Shown here piece by piece: positions 56,770-64,000 of a stretch of DNA of 64,000 nt (positions are counted from its first letter, which is position 1; every line of letters starts with the position of its first letter). The notes beneath the pieces were generated by a model. The model saw nothing but the letters and a program-made list of their open reading frames with translations, made no database searches and had not been told where the DNA came from. The stretch is from Shewanella sp. CG12_big_fil_rev_8_21_14_0_65_47_15 (lineage in GTDB: Bacteria; Pseudomonadota; Gammaproteobacteria; Enterobacterales; Shewanellaceae). A program made the translations under genes and the position numbers. The DNA lies in NCBI RefSeq assembly GCF_002783505.1, contig NZ_PFGL01000063.1, positions 2,178 through 66,177 on the forward strand, in the 5' to 3' direction.

Positions 56770-58062
56770 TTAGTTTGCCGCTTTCATGCTCGCTAATACA
56801 CGGTCTGCCGCTTCTAAGGTTAAGCGCAGTTCTTCTTCGCCATGGGCCATAGACAAGAAACCGGCTTCATAGGCGCTCGGTGCCAAGTACACGCCTTCAT
56901 CTAACATGCCGTGGTAGAAAATACGGAACTGCTCGATATTGCATTGGGTCACTTGGTCGAAACGGGTGATCTCCGCTTGTTCCGTGAAGAAGAAACCGAA
57001 CATGCCGCCAACATAGTTGATCGCCATTGGAATACCGTGCTTATCCGCCGCCGCTTTAAAGCCTTCGGCGATACGTTTGGTTTTCGCGCTCAGCGCTTCG
57101 TACAGACCTTCTTCACACAGGGCGTCCATTTGTGCCAGACCCGCTGACATTGCAATAGGGTTACCCGATAACGTTCCCGCTTGGTAAACCGGACCGGTTG
57201 GTGCAATAAATTGCATCACGTCTTTACGGCCACCGAAGGCACCCACTGGCATACCGCCACCAATGACTTTACCGAGCGTGGTCAAGTCTGGTGTGACGCC
57301 GTAGTAACCTTGAGCGCCGCTTTGTGATACGCGAAAACCTGTCATCACTTCATCGATAATCAACAGCGCACCAAACTCATCACACATATCACGCAGGCCT
57401 TGAAGGAAACCTGGGATAGGTGGGATGCAGTTCATGTTGCCAGCAACCGGCTCGATGATGATGCAAGAAATGTCTGTAGGATACTGTTCGAACAAGGTTC
57501 TGACTGAATCTAAGTCGTTATACACAGCGGTTAAGGTGTGTTTGGCGAAGTCTTCAGGAATACCGGGTGAGCTAGGTTGACCTAAAGTTAACGCACCAGA
57601 ACCGGCTTTCACTAACAGGCAATCCGCATGGCCGTGGTAACAACCTTCGAATTTTAAGATCTTGTCACGGCTGGTAAAACCGCGCGCTAAACGAATGGCA
57701 CTCATAGTGGCTTCCGTGCCTGAACTCACCATACGCACTTGCTCGATAGAAGGCACCATAGAGATGACTTTCTCGGCCATTTGCACTTCAAGCTCGGTTG
57801 GTGCGCCAAAAGACAAGCCATTTTCCACCGCCGCTAATACCGCTGCACGGATTTTAGGGTGGTTGTGGCCGAGGATCATCGGGCCCCAAGAACCGACATA
57901 GTCGATATAAGCTTTGCCATCGGCATCGTAAATATAAGCGCCGTTTGCTTTTTCAATAAACAGGGGCGAACCGCCGACACCATTAAATGCACGAACCGGA
58001 GAGTTAACGCCGCCGGGGATGGTTTTTTTAGCCTGTTCAAATAGCGCTTCGGAACGGGTCAT
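56770..58062 (-). CDS. hemL: Glutamate-1-semialdehyde 2,1-aminomutase
   Basis: The 430-residue class III PLP enzyme has the PLP lysine Lys265 in [12 protein letters not shown], and [12 protein letters not shown] holds the cofactor Asp. [17 protein letters not shown] at the front, [18 protein letters not shown] and CYHGHAD are the standard HemL blocks. It makes 5-aminolevulinate from glutamate-1-semialdehyde, the route to haem used by gammaproteobacteria; demand is high in cytochrome-rich Shewanella. pyrB is just upstream on the same strand (26 bp gap), probably in the same transcript or nearly so. Confidence 0.96.
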   Translation of the reverse strand: MTRSEALFEQAKKTIPGGVNSPVRAFNGVGGSPLFIEKANGAYIYDADGKAYIDYVGSWGPMILGHNHPKIRAAVLAAVENGLSFGAPTELEVQMAEKVISMVPSIEQVRMVSSGTEATMSAIRLARGFTSRDKILKFEGCYHGHADCLLVKAGSGALTLGQPSSPGIPEDFAKHTLTAVYNDLDSVRTLFEQYPTDISCIIIEPVAGNMNCIPPIPGFLQGLRDMCDEFGALLIIDEVMTGFRVSQSGAQGYYGVTPDLTTLGKVIGGGMPVGAFGGRKDVMQFIAPTGPVYQAGTLSGNPIAMSAGLAQMDALCEEGLYEALSAKTKRIAEGFKAAADKHGIPMAINYVGGMFGFFFTEQAEITRFDQVTQCNIEQFRIFYHGMLDEGVYLAPSAYEAGFLSMAHGEEELRLTLEAADRVLASMKAAN

Positions 58063-58088
58063 GTTGAGTCCTTAAAGTCTGTAGCCAA

Positions 58089-59108
58089 CTAGCGATCGGC
58101 TTTACGTGAATACCAATTAACCGGACACTCATATTTTTCGAGTTGATTATCAACGCCGAGTGTCAATGCAAACAAAGCCATACGAATTAACAGTCCATTA
58201 TCCGCCTGTCTGAAGATAGCGAGATTGGGATGGCTGTTTAAATCATTATCTAACTCATTGGCTTGCGCGCGTGAATCCCTTGGAAGCGGATGCATAATGA
58301 CAGTGTTAGATTTGCAATGCTGAGTGTAAATACTGCGATTTAAGCGGAACTTGCCGCGATACTTATTCGCTTCATCCTGTGAAGGGAAGCGCTCTTCCTG
58401 AATGCGCGTGAGATACAGAATATCTGCTTTATCTAAATGGCCTTCAAGCTGGTCGGTTATTTTGATGCTATGGCCAGCATTTTCAATGTCAGAGATCACA
58501 TAATCAGGCATAGCTAATTCAGCAGGTGAAATCAGTGTGAAACTGATGTTCTTATACATGCAGAGTAAACGTGACAGTGAATGCACAGTACGGCCAAATT
58601 TTAAGTCGCCGACCATGGCTATATGCATGCCATCGATACCGCGGCCGGCACATTTGAGTTCTTTTTGGATAGTGTATAAATCGAGTAAAGCTTGGGTCGG
58701 ATGTTCGTTCGAACCATCGCCGCCGTTGATCACTGGGACGCGGCTGCCTTCGGCAAACTCTTTTACCGAATAAGAGTCGGGATGGCGCATGGCAATCACA
58801 TCGGAATAAGTGGATAACACCCGCGCCGTATCGTACAGGGACTCACCCTTAGATAAAGACGATGACGCCATACCTGTGGTTTCACGCACATGGCCGCCGA
58901 GTAAGTTAAAGGCACAGCCAAAACTCACGCGGGTACGGGTACTGGGTTCGAAAAACAGGTTACCTAAAATGGCGCCTTCGAGCACATTATTGCGCTTCTC
59001 TCGAAGTGCATAGGGCATCATGCGGCTGGCGACATTAAAAATAGTTTGGATTGAGTCAAGATCTAACTGGTTTACGGAGAGGATATGGGATCCTTCGAAC
59101 TGATTCAT
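58089..59108 (-). CDS. pyrB: Aspartate carbamoyltransferase, catalytic chain
   Basis: The protein has 339 residues from ATG 59108; TTG 59123 would add five residues. EPSTRTRVSFGCAFNLLGG binds carbamoyl phosphate, and MRHPDSYSVKEFAEGSRVPVINGGDGSNEHPTQALLDLYTI and MHPLPRDSRAQ are the other ATCase motifs. It joins carbamoyl phosphate and aspartate in pyrimidine synthesis. It is about 30 residues longer than E. coli PyrB and no pyrI regulatory chain gene is adjacent, so it may work without the E. coli-type allosteric complex. Confidence 0.94.
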   Translation of the reverse strand: MNQFEGSHILSVNQLDLDSIQTIFNVASRMMPYALREKRNNVLEGAILGNLFFEPSTRTRVSFGCAFNLLGGHVRETTGMASSSLSKGESLYDTARVLSTYSDVIAMRHPDSYSVKEFAEGSRVPVINGGDGSNEHPTQALLDLYTIQKELKCAGRGIDGMHIAMVGDLKFGRTVHSLSRLLCMYKNISFTLISPAELAMPDYVISDIENAGHSIKITDQLEGHLDKADILYLTRIQEERFPSQDEANKYRGKFRLNRSIYTQHCKSNTVIMHPLPRDSRAQANELDNDLNSHPNLAIFRQADNGLLIRMALFALTLGVDNQLEKYECPVNWYSRKADR

Positions 59109-59302
59109 CAGCCTGTTGTCCAATTGCTAGGGGGCATTTTAAGCTGCGGTATCGCGCTTATCTGCCCTGATGTTATGTAGGGTGGCTGAGGCGCGATTGT
59201 AGCAGAAGCACAGGGGCAACGAAATAGCGGCAGGGTCACAGCGTTAGATTTTTGCGATAAAGCCATTGCTTTTGTGACTCGAATTCAGCCGTTTGTTTAG
59301 AA

Positions 59303-61027
59303 TTATGCTTGGCCAGCGCGAATTTCCTGCTGCAGGTTCGACCAACTGATCACCCCGACCACGTTATCGGGCGTATCTTGATAAATAAAGACTTCACCAC
59401 TGCGACAGGGCAATAAGAGGAGGTAAACTTCGTTGAGGGTGGCGGTATCGCTTACGCCCTGCATGGGATGACGCGAGAGGGTGATGTTATCGTCATAGGA
59501 CTGCATTTCAAGGCTAAGCATTTCGATAACATCATCGGCGTTACGCACTAACACGGGTCGACCTTCGGCCCGTTTGAGCACTTCGAGTAATAATTCATCG
59601 TTGTTATTGACGATCACAAAGCGTTTATCCATCAAGGCTCGCACGCCTTTTTTCTGCAACGCTAAATTCACCGGCGCAACTTTATAGCCTAGCCCCATGA
59701 TGTCTAATTGTTTAAAGAAAATAGAGTCAGTTTTAAAGCCTTGATAGGCAATTAAAAACGCAGGAATAGTCACAAACATCGCCGGCAGAATAATACTGGC
59801 ATCGTTGGTCATTTCTAGCAGGGCGACTAACGCCGCCAACGGCGCACTTAAACACACGCCCATCATGGCCGTCATGCCGATCACAGTGTAAAGCCCAACA
59901 TAGGGAGCGATCGATGGGAACATGACCGCGCTCACTAGAGCTAAAATGGCCCCAATTAAGGCTCCTATGCCGTAGAGTGGCCCAATTAATCCCCCTGGAA
60001 TGCCAAGGCCTATCGCCGCAACGGTTGCGATGATTTTAGCGGCCAACAGGGCGATTAAGAGTAATAAACTTGGGTGTTCACTGATGGCTTCGCTAATGGC
60101 TAAATCCCCCGTTCCCAGCGCCTGGGGTAAGATTAAACCGATCAAAGTGGTGATACTTCCCGCGAGAAGCAGACGGTAGATTAACGGCCAATTCTGACTC
60201 GATGCCGTGACTTTAAGGAGTGAGTAATTGAACAATGCAGCCGTGCACCCTAAAACGACTCCCCCGACGGCGAGAATGGGGTAGTGATCGAGGGGAATGT
60301 GAAACACTTGAATACGGTCAAATTCGTGCACATTACCAAACACCAGTTGGCTCGAAACCGCGCCGCAAATAGCGGAGAGCATAATCGGGAAGAAGTAGTG
60401 AATTTTATATTCTCGTACTATCACTTCCAGCACAAAAATTACCGCCGCCAAGGGCGCGTTAAAGGTTGCGGCAATCCCAGCGGCAATGCCACTGGCACAC
60501 ATAATGCGCACGCTGTTATCGGGAAGGTTGAATTTCTCAGCCAACACACTGGCACTGACTGCACCGAGATGAATGGCGGGGCCTTCTCGCCCAACGGAGA
60601 AGTTTGTTCCTAGGGCGAACAGTGCTTGAAAAAACTGCCCCGGTGCGGATTGCAGGGGAATTTTACCATAGTGCAATTTAACCCTATGTAACACGTAGGC
60701 GATGCCCATACGTTTGTAGCGTTTGGAACCGAGCTTGGCGACAACCCAAATTAATATAGCCCCTAAAAGTGGCAACAGTGCTCGCCAGTCGGCGACGTTC
60801 CCCGTAAAATCCAGCTTTTCTATCTGGGTAAAATGATTCGCCCATAGCAGTAAGAGTCGAAACAGCAGGATCACGCCGGAGGCAAAGATGGCAAAAAGTA
60901 ACGCCAGTATGCATAACTGCGCACTGATCTTGGCTTTGGATAAATGATCTCGTAGCTCATTAGCTAAATACTTCTTGGCTGTGACTACGGCATGTTGAAT
61001 AGCGACTTTATTTATCGTTAATTGCAC
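59303..61027 (-). CDS. ClC-family chloride channel/antiporter with CBS domain
   Basis: The 574-residue protein has about 18 membrane segments. The gating glutamate Glu149 sits in GREGP (146-150), and GIPGGLIGPLYGIGALIG is the third selectivity segment. The usual GSGIP near the front is not clear. The C-terminal cytoplasmic region (about 450-574) has one or two CBS-like modules (ALMDKRFVIVNNNDELLLEVLKRAEGRPVLV). Bacterial ClC proteins with Glu148-type residues are mostly Cl-/H+ antiporters. It is monocistronic. Confidence 0.87.
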   Translation of the reverse strand: MQLTINKVAIQHAVVTAKKYLANELRDHLSKAKISAQLCILALLFAIFASGVILLFRLLLLWANHFTQIEKLDFTGNVADWRALLPLLGAILIWVVAKLGSKRYKRMGIAYVLHRVKLHYGKIPLQSAPGQFFQALFALGTNFSVGREGPAIHLGAVSASVLAEKFNLPDNSVRIMCASGIAAGIAATFNAPLAAVIFVLEVIVREYKIHYFFPIMLSAICGAVSSQLVFGNVHEFDRIQVFHIPLDHYPILAVGGVVLGCTAALFNYSLLKVTASSQNWPLIYRLLLAGSITTLIGLILPQALGTGDLAISEAISEHPSLLLLIALLAAKIIATVAAIGLGIPGGLIGPLYGIGALIGAILALVSAVMFPSIAPYVGLYTVIGMTAMMGVCLSAPLAALVALLEMTNDASIILPAMFVTIPAFLIAYQGFKTDSIFFKQLDIMGLGYKVAPVNLALQKKGVRALMDKRFVIVNNNDELLLEVLKRAEGRPVLVRNADDVIEMLSLEMQSYDDNITLSRHPMQGVSDTATLNEVYLLLLPCRSGEVFIYQDTPDNVVGVISWSNLQQEIRAGQA

Positions 61028-61100
61028 TGCATTGGCCTGAGTTGTATTGTATCGAACTCTTCTTGAGTTGATTGTATTTTATATAAGGGGCTGTTACCTA

Positions 61101-61904
61101 ATGCCAAATTATCATCGTTGGCTAGATCGCCTGCAAGTGATGGAGCGCAAGTATCGTTCATCTTCAATATATTTATCACTTTTAGTGTTAGTCGCTTTTC
61201 TGCTTGGCGCTTGGGTTAGTTTTATTCTTTTAAGTAGTGATGAGCCCGTAGTGAAGCACATTAGCAGTAAATCCCAGCGATTAACCGCTGAATTAGAGGC
61301 GCAAACCCAATTACTGGCAACGCGCAATTTAGAGCTGTCAGTTGAACGGGAAGCCAATACCCAGATGCAGGAGATGTTTGGCGAGCAGCTCAAAAAGCAA
61401 CAGGAATTGCAGCGTGAATTGGCCTTCTACCGTAGCATTATGGCTCCGGATGATAATGCCGAAGGCGTTGCCATTCATGGGCTTGAAATGACATCGGGCG
61501 CCCTTGCGGACGAGTACAATCTCAAACTGGTGTTGACTCAGTTACAAAAACGTAAGCAAGCCATTCAAGGTCGAGCCGAATTGACCTTAATTGGGCTGCA
61601 GGATGGCAAATCCGCTGAACTAAGTGTGAACAAACTCACGGGTTCAAAATTGGAATTTGATTTTCGTTATTTTCAGGTCATAGATACCAAGGTCACTGTG
61701 CCAGCGGGCTTTAATTTACTGAAAGTCAAAGTCAAAGTGGTTGTGCCATCGAGCCGCTGGACCAAGAATTCGCAGACAGAACACGTCTATAGTGTCCCTG
61801 AGTTATTACAGGGTGAAAAAGAACCGCGGGTAATACTTGAACAAAATAGTCAGGTAACGGATAATTTGCCCCAGAAAACTGATGTAAGAGGTAGTAATGA
61901 CTGA
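61101..61904 (+). CDS. DUF6776 family membrane protein
   Basis: The protein has 267 residues from ATG 61101, with AAGGGG 10 bp upstream. A single membrane helix (about 25-46) is followed by a coiled coil rich in Glu, Gln and Leu (about 58-120) and a beta-rich periplasmic part. I recognise it as DUF6776; the function is unknown. Its last 8 bases overlap the start of erpA, so the two are translated together. This pairing is typical of Shewanella relatives, but whether it matters for iron-sulfur work is not known. Confidence 0.75.
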   Translation: MPNYHRWLDRLQVMERKYRSSSIYLSLLVLVAFLLGAWVSFILLSSDEPVVKHISSKSQRLTAELEAQTQLLATRNLELSVEREANTQMQEMFGEQLKKQQELQRELAFYRSIMAPDDNAEGVAIHGLEMTSGALADEYNLKLVLTQLQKRKQAIQGRAELTLIGLQDGKSAELSVNKLTGSKLEFDFRYFQVIDTKVTVPAGFNLLKVKVKVVVPSSRWTKNSQTEHVYSVPELLQGEKEPRVILEQNSQVTDNLPQKTDVRGSND

Positions 61905-62247
61905 TCAAGCTGATGCTGCAATGCCAATCAAATTTACCGATGCGGCAGCCGCTAAGGTAAAGGGCTTGTTGGAAGAAGAGCAAAATCCTGCACTTAAACT
62001 ACGAGTCTACGTGACGGGCGGTGGTTGTTCTGGATTTCAGTACGGCTTTACCTTTGATGAAAAGGTCAATGACGGCGATTTTACGATAGAAAAACAAGGC
62101 GTCCTCTTGGTCGTCGATCCTATGAGCCTGCAATATTTAGTCGGTGGTGAAGTGGATTACACTTCGGGTCTCGAAGGTTCGCGCTTCTTTGTTAAAAACC
62201 CGAATGCGACGACAACCTGTGGTTGTGGAGCGAGTTTCTCGGTGTAA
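61897..62247 (+). CDS. erpA: Iron-sulfur cluster insertion protein ErpA
   Basis: The 116-residue A-type carrier has the three cluster-binding cysteines Cys44 ([11 protein letters not shown]), Cys108 and Cys110 ([10 protein letters not shown]). It hands Fe-S clusters to target apoproteins such as the isoprenoid enzymes IspG/IspH and respiratory enzymes. It matches E. coli ErpA closely. The start overlaps the DUF6776 gene by 8 bp. A strong terminator follows. Confidence 0.96.
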   Translation: MTDQADAAMPIKFTDAAAAKVKGLLEEEQNPALKLRVYVTGGGCSGFQYGFTFDEKVNDGDFTIEKQGVLLVVDPMSLQYLVGGEVDYTSGLEGSRFFVKNPNATTTCGCGASFSV

Positions 62248-62265
62248 GTTCCCCCATTTGGATGA

Positions 62266-62296
62266 GAAAAAAGCCGTCAAAATGACGGCTTTTTTG
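62266..62296. terminator. Terminator after erpA
   Basis: AGCCGTCA (62272-62279) and TGACGGCT (62283-62290) form a stem with a 3-base loop, flanked by A and T runs. It works in both directions between erpA and the convergent membrane protein gene. Confidence 0.93.
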
Positions 62297-62321
62297 TTGG
62301 CAGAAATCAGCAAGCACAGGC

Positions 62322-62771
62322 TTAATTCATAATATTGAGATTGAGCTTCGGCTTAAACCAAGCTTTGACTTTTTTATCGAAAGCGACCCAGACCTGTAAT
62401 AGGGATAAGATAATCAAGACGATAAAAATGACATAATCGGGAAGTTTCCCCTGCCATTCACCTAAATGCACAGTCGTTGGGCCAACCACTAAATTATCAG
62501 GGTCGTATAGGATGATTGGCAGCATGCTGACTAAGGCTAATTGCACCAGCGTGTAGCCGCGCAGCATAATGAGCCCCGCCTTTTGGCGACCTAAAATGCC
62601 TAACACCATAAACAGAGTGAGTAGGCAAAATAACACCCCTTGTTTGGCTATTAAGCCACTCACGGATGCGACAACATAGAGTAGCAGCAACACAATGAGG
62701 CGTTTAGGTAAACGAGGGTTAGTCGCTGGTGTCACTGTGGGCGTTGGCAAAGAGGATTCTTGCTCACTCAT
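62322..62771 (-). CDS. Small membrane protein, unknown function
   Basis: The protein has 149 residues from ATG 62771; ATG 62777 would add two. Four hydrophobic helices are predicted (about 26-46, 48-64, 72-90, 113-130). A polar Ser/Pro/Thr-rich front and a basic tail, KKVKAWFKPK, lie on the same side of the membrane, probably the cytoplasm. I do not recognise a family. It lies 24 bp after the DUF2750 gene and may be cotranscribed with it. Confidence 0.65.
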   Translation of the reverse strand: MSEQESSLPTPTVTPATNPRLPKRLIVLLLLYVVASVSGLIAKQGVLFCLLTLFMVLGILGRQKAGLIMLRGYTLVQLALVSMLPIILYDPDNLVVGPTTVHLGEWQGKLPDYVIFIVLIILSLLQVWVAFDKKVKAWFKPKLNLNIMN

Positions 62772-62795
62772 CGGCATTCTCGCTTCGCAGTTATA

Positions 62796-63176
62796 TTAGT
62801 GACTTTGCTTAGTGATGAGTCGTTGGTCTAACTCATAGGGTGGAATAACTACCCCTAAATCATCCTGAACTGGGAATACTGCCACGAACAGATCGTCATC
62901 TTCCATGCCTGGGACCCATCTTTCATGCCATTCATCGTATGGAATCGCTAAGGTCTGGCAATCGCTCCACTCATCGACGGCCCAAGATTCCGCTGCATCC
63001 TCGGTTGGCCACATAGGAATGCAATCTTCTTCTTCGGTCGTTAGCATTACACAACCGTCTTGATCCTGCAGGGTCCAAAGTGTTTTATGTTCTTTGACTT
63101 GTTCAACGAGGTAATCGTAACGGCCTTCCGGTGTCATTGCTGCTGTCTCAGCGAGGGTTTTAACAGTCTTGCTCAT
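62796..63176 (-). CDS. DUF2750 domain protein
   Basis: The protein has 126 residues. It is acidic and soluble, without signal peptide. RYDYLVEQVKEHKTLWTLQDQDG, PMWPTEDAAESWAVDEWSDC and the later WHERWVPGMEDDDLFVAVFP mark DUF2750, a small family of unknown function that looks like an immunity-protein type fold, though this is only an impression. It stands next to a small membrane protein gene. Confidence 0.8.
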   Translation of the reverse strand: MSKTVKTLAETAAMTPEGRYDYLVEQVKEHKTLWTLQDQDGCVMLTTEEEDCIPMWPTEDAAESWAVDEWSDCQTLAIPYDEWHERWVPGMEDDDLFVAVFPVQDDLGVVIPPYELDQRLITKQSH

Positions 63177-63296
63177 GAAAAATATCTCTTTGGCTTGGAT
63201 AGGGCGAAGCTGTTGTGTCCCAGATATAAAAAACTAGGCACAGCAACATTCACCAGTTGGCTAAATGGTAACATTAGAGTGGGATGAGAAAAAGAA

Positions 63297-63321
63297 CAAC
63301 AGCGCCAAGGGGGCGCTGTTG
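63297..63321 (-). terminator. Terminator of aqpZ
   Basis: CAACAGCGCC (63297-63306) and GGCGCTGTTG (63312-63321) form a 10-bp stem; on the minus strand TTCTTTTTC follows. Confidence 0.88.
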
Positions 63322-63338
63322 TGTTGGATCTTCGACTT

Positions 63339-64000
63339 TTATTCAGCCGCGCGGAAGTAGCGATAGATAAAACCTGCCAATATGGCGCCGACAATCGGTG
63401 CGACCCAGAATAACCACAGTTGTGATACCGCCCAGTCACCGACAAACAGTGCCGGGCCTGTGCTACGCGCTGGGTTCACTGAAGTGTTTGATACGGGAAT
63501 ACTGATAAGGTGGATCAAGGTTAAGCCTAGGCCTATGGCAATCGGGGCAAACCCTTTGGGGGCGCGTTCGTCGGTCGCACCTAAAATAATGATCAGGAAG
63601 AACAGTGTCATAACGATTTCGCAAATCATGACCGATTGCATACTATAGCCGCCAGGAGAATGTTCACCGAAGCCGTTAGAGGCAAATCCGCCCGCGAGTG
63701 AAAATCCCTCCTGACCAGAAGCGATAAGATACAAGATGCCTGCGCCCGCAATCCCGCCTGCGACTTGGGCAATGATATAGGGCAATAATTCTGCCGCAGG
63801 AAAGCGTCCACCCGCCCAGAGGCCAAATGACACCGCAGGATTGAGATGACAGCCCGAAATATGACCTATGGCAAAGGCCATAGTTAGCACAGTTAATCCA
63901 AATGCGAGCGCGACACCGAGTAAACCTATGCCCACCTCAGGAAAAGCTGCTGCAAGTACCGCACTGCCACAGCCTCCAAGGACTAACCATAGAGTTCCAA
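63339..64000 (-). CDS. aqpZ: Aquaporin Z, cut off by the window end
   Basis: At least 219 residues are visible. The frame runs on past GTG 63935 to the window end and reads [21 protein letters not shown] there, which matches E. coli AqpZ from about residue 11, so only about ten residues are missing. Both water-channel motifs are present: NPA in GCHLNPAVS and in SVNPARST. The narrow-filter residues are kept (His in [10 protein letters not shown], Thr in NTSVNPA, Arg in NPARST). It lets water cross the inner membrane fast. A Cys replaces the usual Gly in GHISGCH just before the first NPA motif. A terminator follows. Confidence 0.93.
   Translation of the reverse strand, partial: GTLWLVLGGCGSAVLAAAFPEVGIGLLGVALAFGLTVLTMAFAIGHISGCHLNPAVSFGLWAGGRFPAAELLPYIIAQVAGGIAGAGILYLIASGQEGFSLAGGFASNGFGEHSPGGYSMQSVMICEIVMTLFFLIIILGATDERAPKGFAPIAIGLGLTLIHLISIPVSNTSVNPARSTGPALFVGDWAVSQLWLFWVAPIVGAILAGFIYRYFRAAE

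Overview
The window is chromosomal DNA from a gammaproteobacterium, almost certainly a Shewanella species. Support comes from the rpsU-yqeY-dnaG-rpoD operon divergent from tsaD, a stand-alone catalytic pyrB, nhaD, the gspA-gspB pair, erpA behind a DUF6776 gene, and many proteins that closely resemble their E. coli counterparts. No insertion sequence, prophage, CRISPR array or rRNA was seen. One tRNA gene is present.

Region 1 (1-2.6 kb) holds housekeeping genes: an RlpA-like lipoprotein, 3-mercaptopyruvate sulfurtransferase and a DUF2937 membrane protein. Region 2 (2.6-16.5 kb) is a putrescine catabolism island. It contains a PuuB-like oxidase divergent from puuR, then puuD-puuA, the uptake system potFGHI, puuB, gabD and gabT. 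Together these take in putrescine, gamma-glutamylate and oxidise it, release GABA and convert it to succinate. A dedicated PuuC aldehyde dehydrogenase is missing. Sequences resembling the E. coli PuuR box lie before puuR, puuD and puuB.

Region 3 (16.5-39.4 kb) is accessory. After a POT peptide transporter comes a minus-strand cassette: TonB-dependent receptor, flavin-dependent halogenase, SapC, JmjC/cupin-like oxygenase, second halogenase, and a DUF6445 protein with the residue pattern of a 2OG-Fe(II) oxygenase. Next to it is a beta-glucoside locus: LacI regulator, GPH sugar transporter, GH1 glucosidase, the divergent sugar transporter gluP, a GH3 lipoprotein and a Mak-like ROK kinase, followed by a chemoreceptor. 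A 22-bp perfect LacI-type palindrome in front of the receptor and a near copy in the GH1/gluP divergent promoter suggest that the halogenase cassette belongs to the sugar regulon. This is the most interesting and least explained part of the window.

Region 4 (39.4-64 kb) is conserved core: a CAU tRNA that looks like tRNA-Ile2, rpoD-dnaG-yqeY-rpsU, tsaD, plsY, folB-folK-uppP, an RlmA-like methyltransferase with a degenerate SAM motif, lpp, cca, gspA-gspB, nhaD, hemL, pyrB, a ClC channel, DUF6776-erpA, two small proteins, and aqpZ cut off by the window end. Strong hairpin terminators separate most units here.
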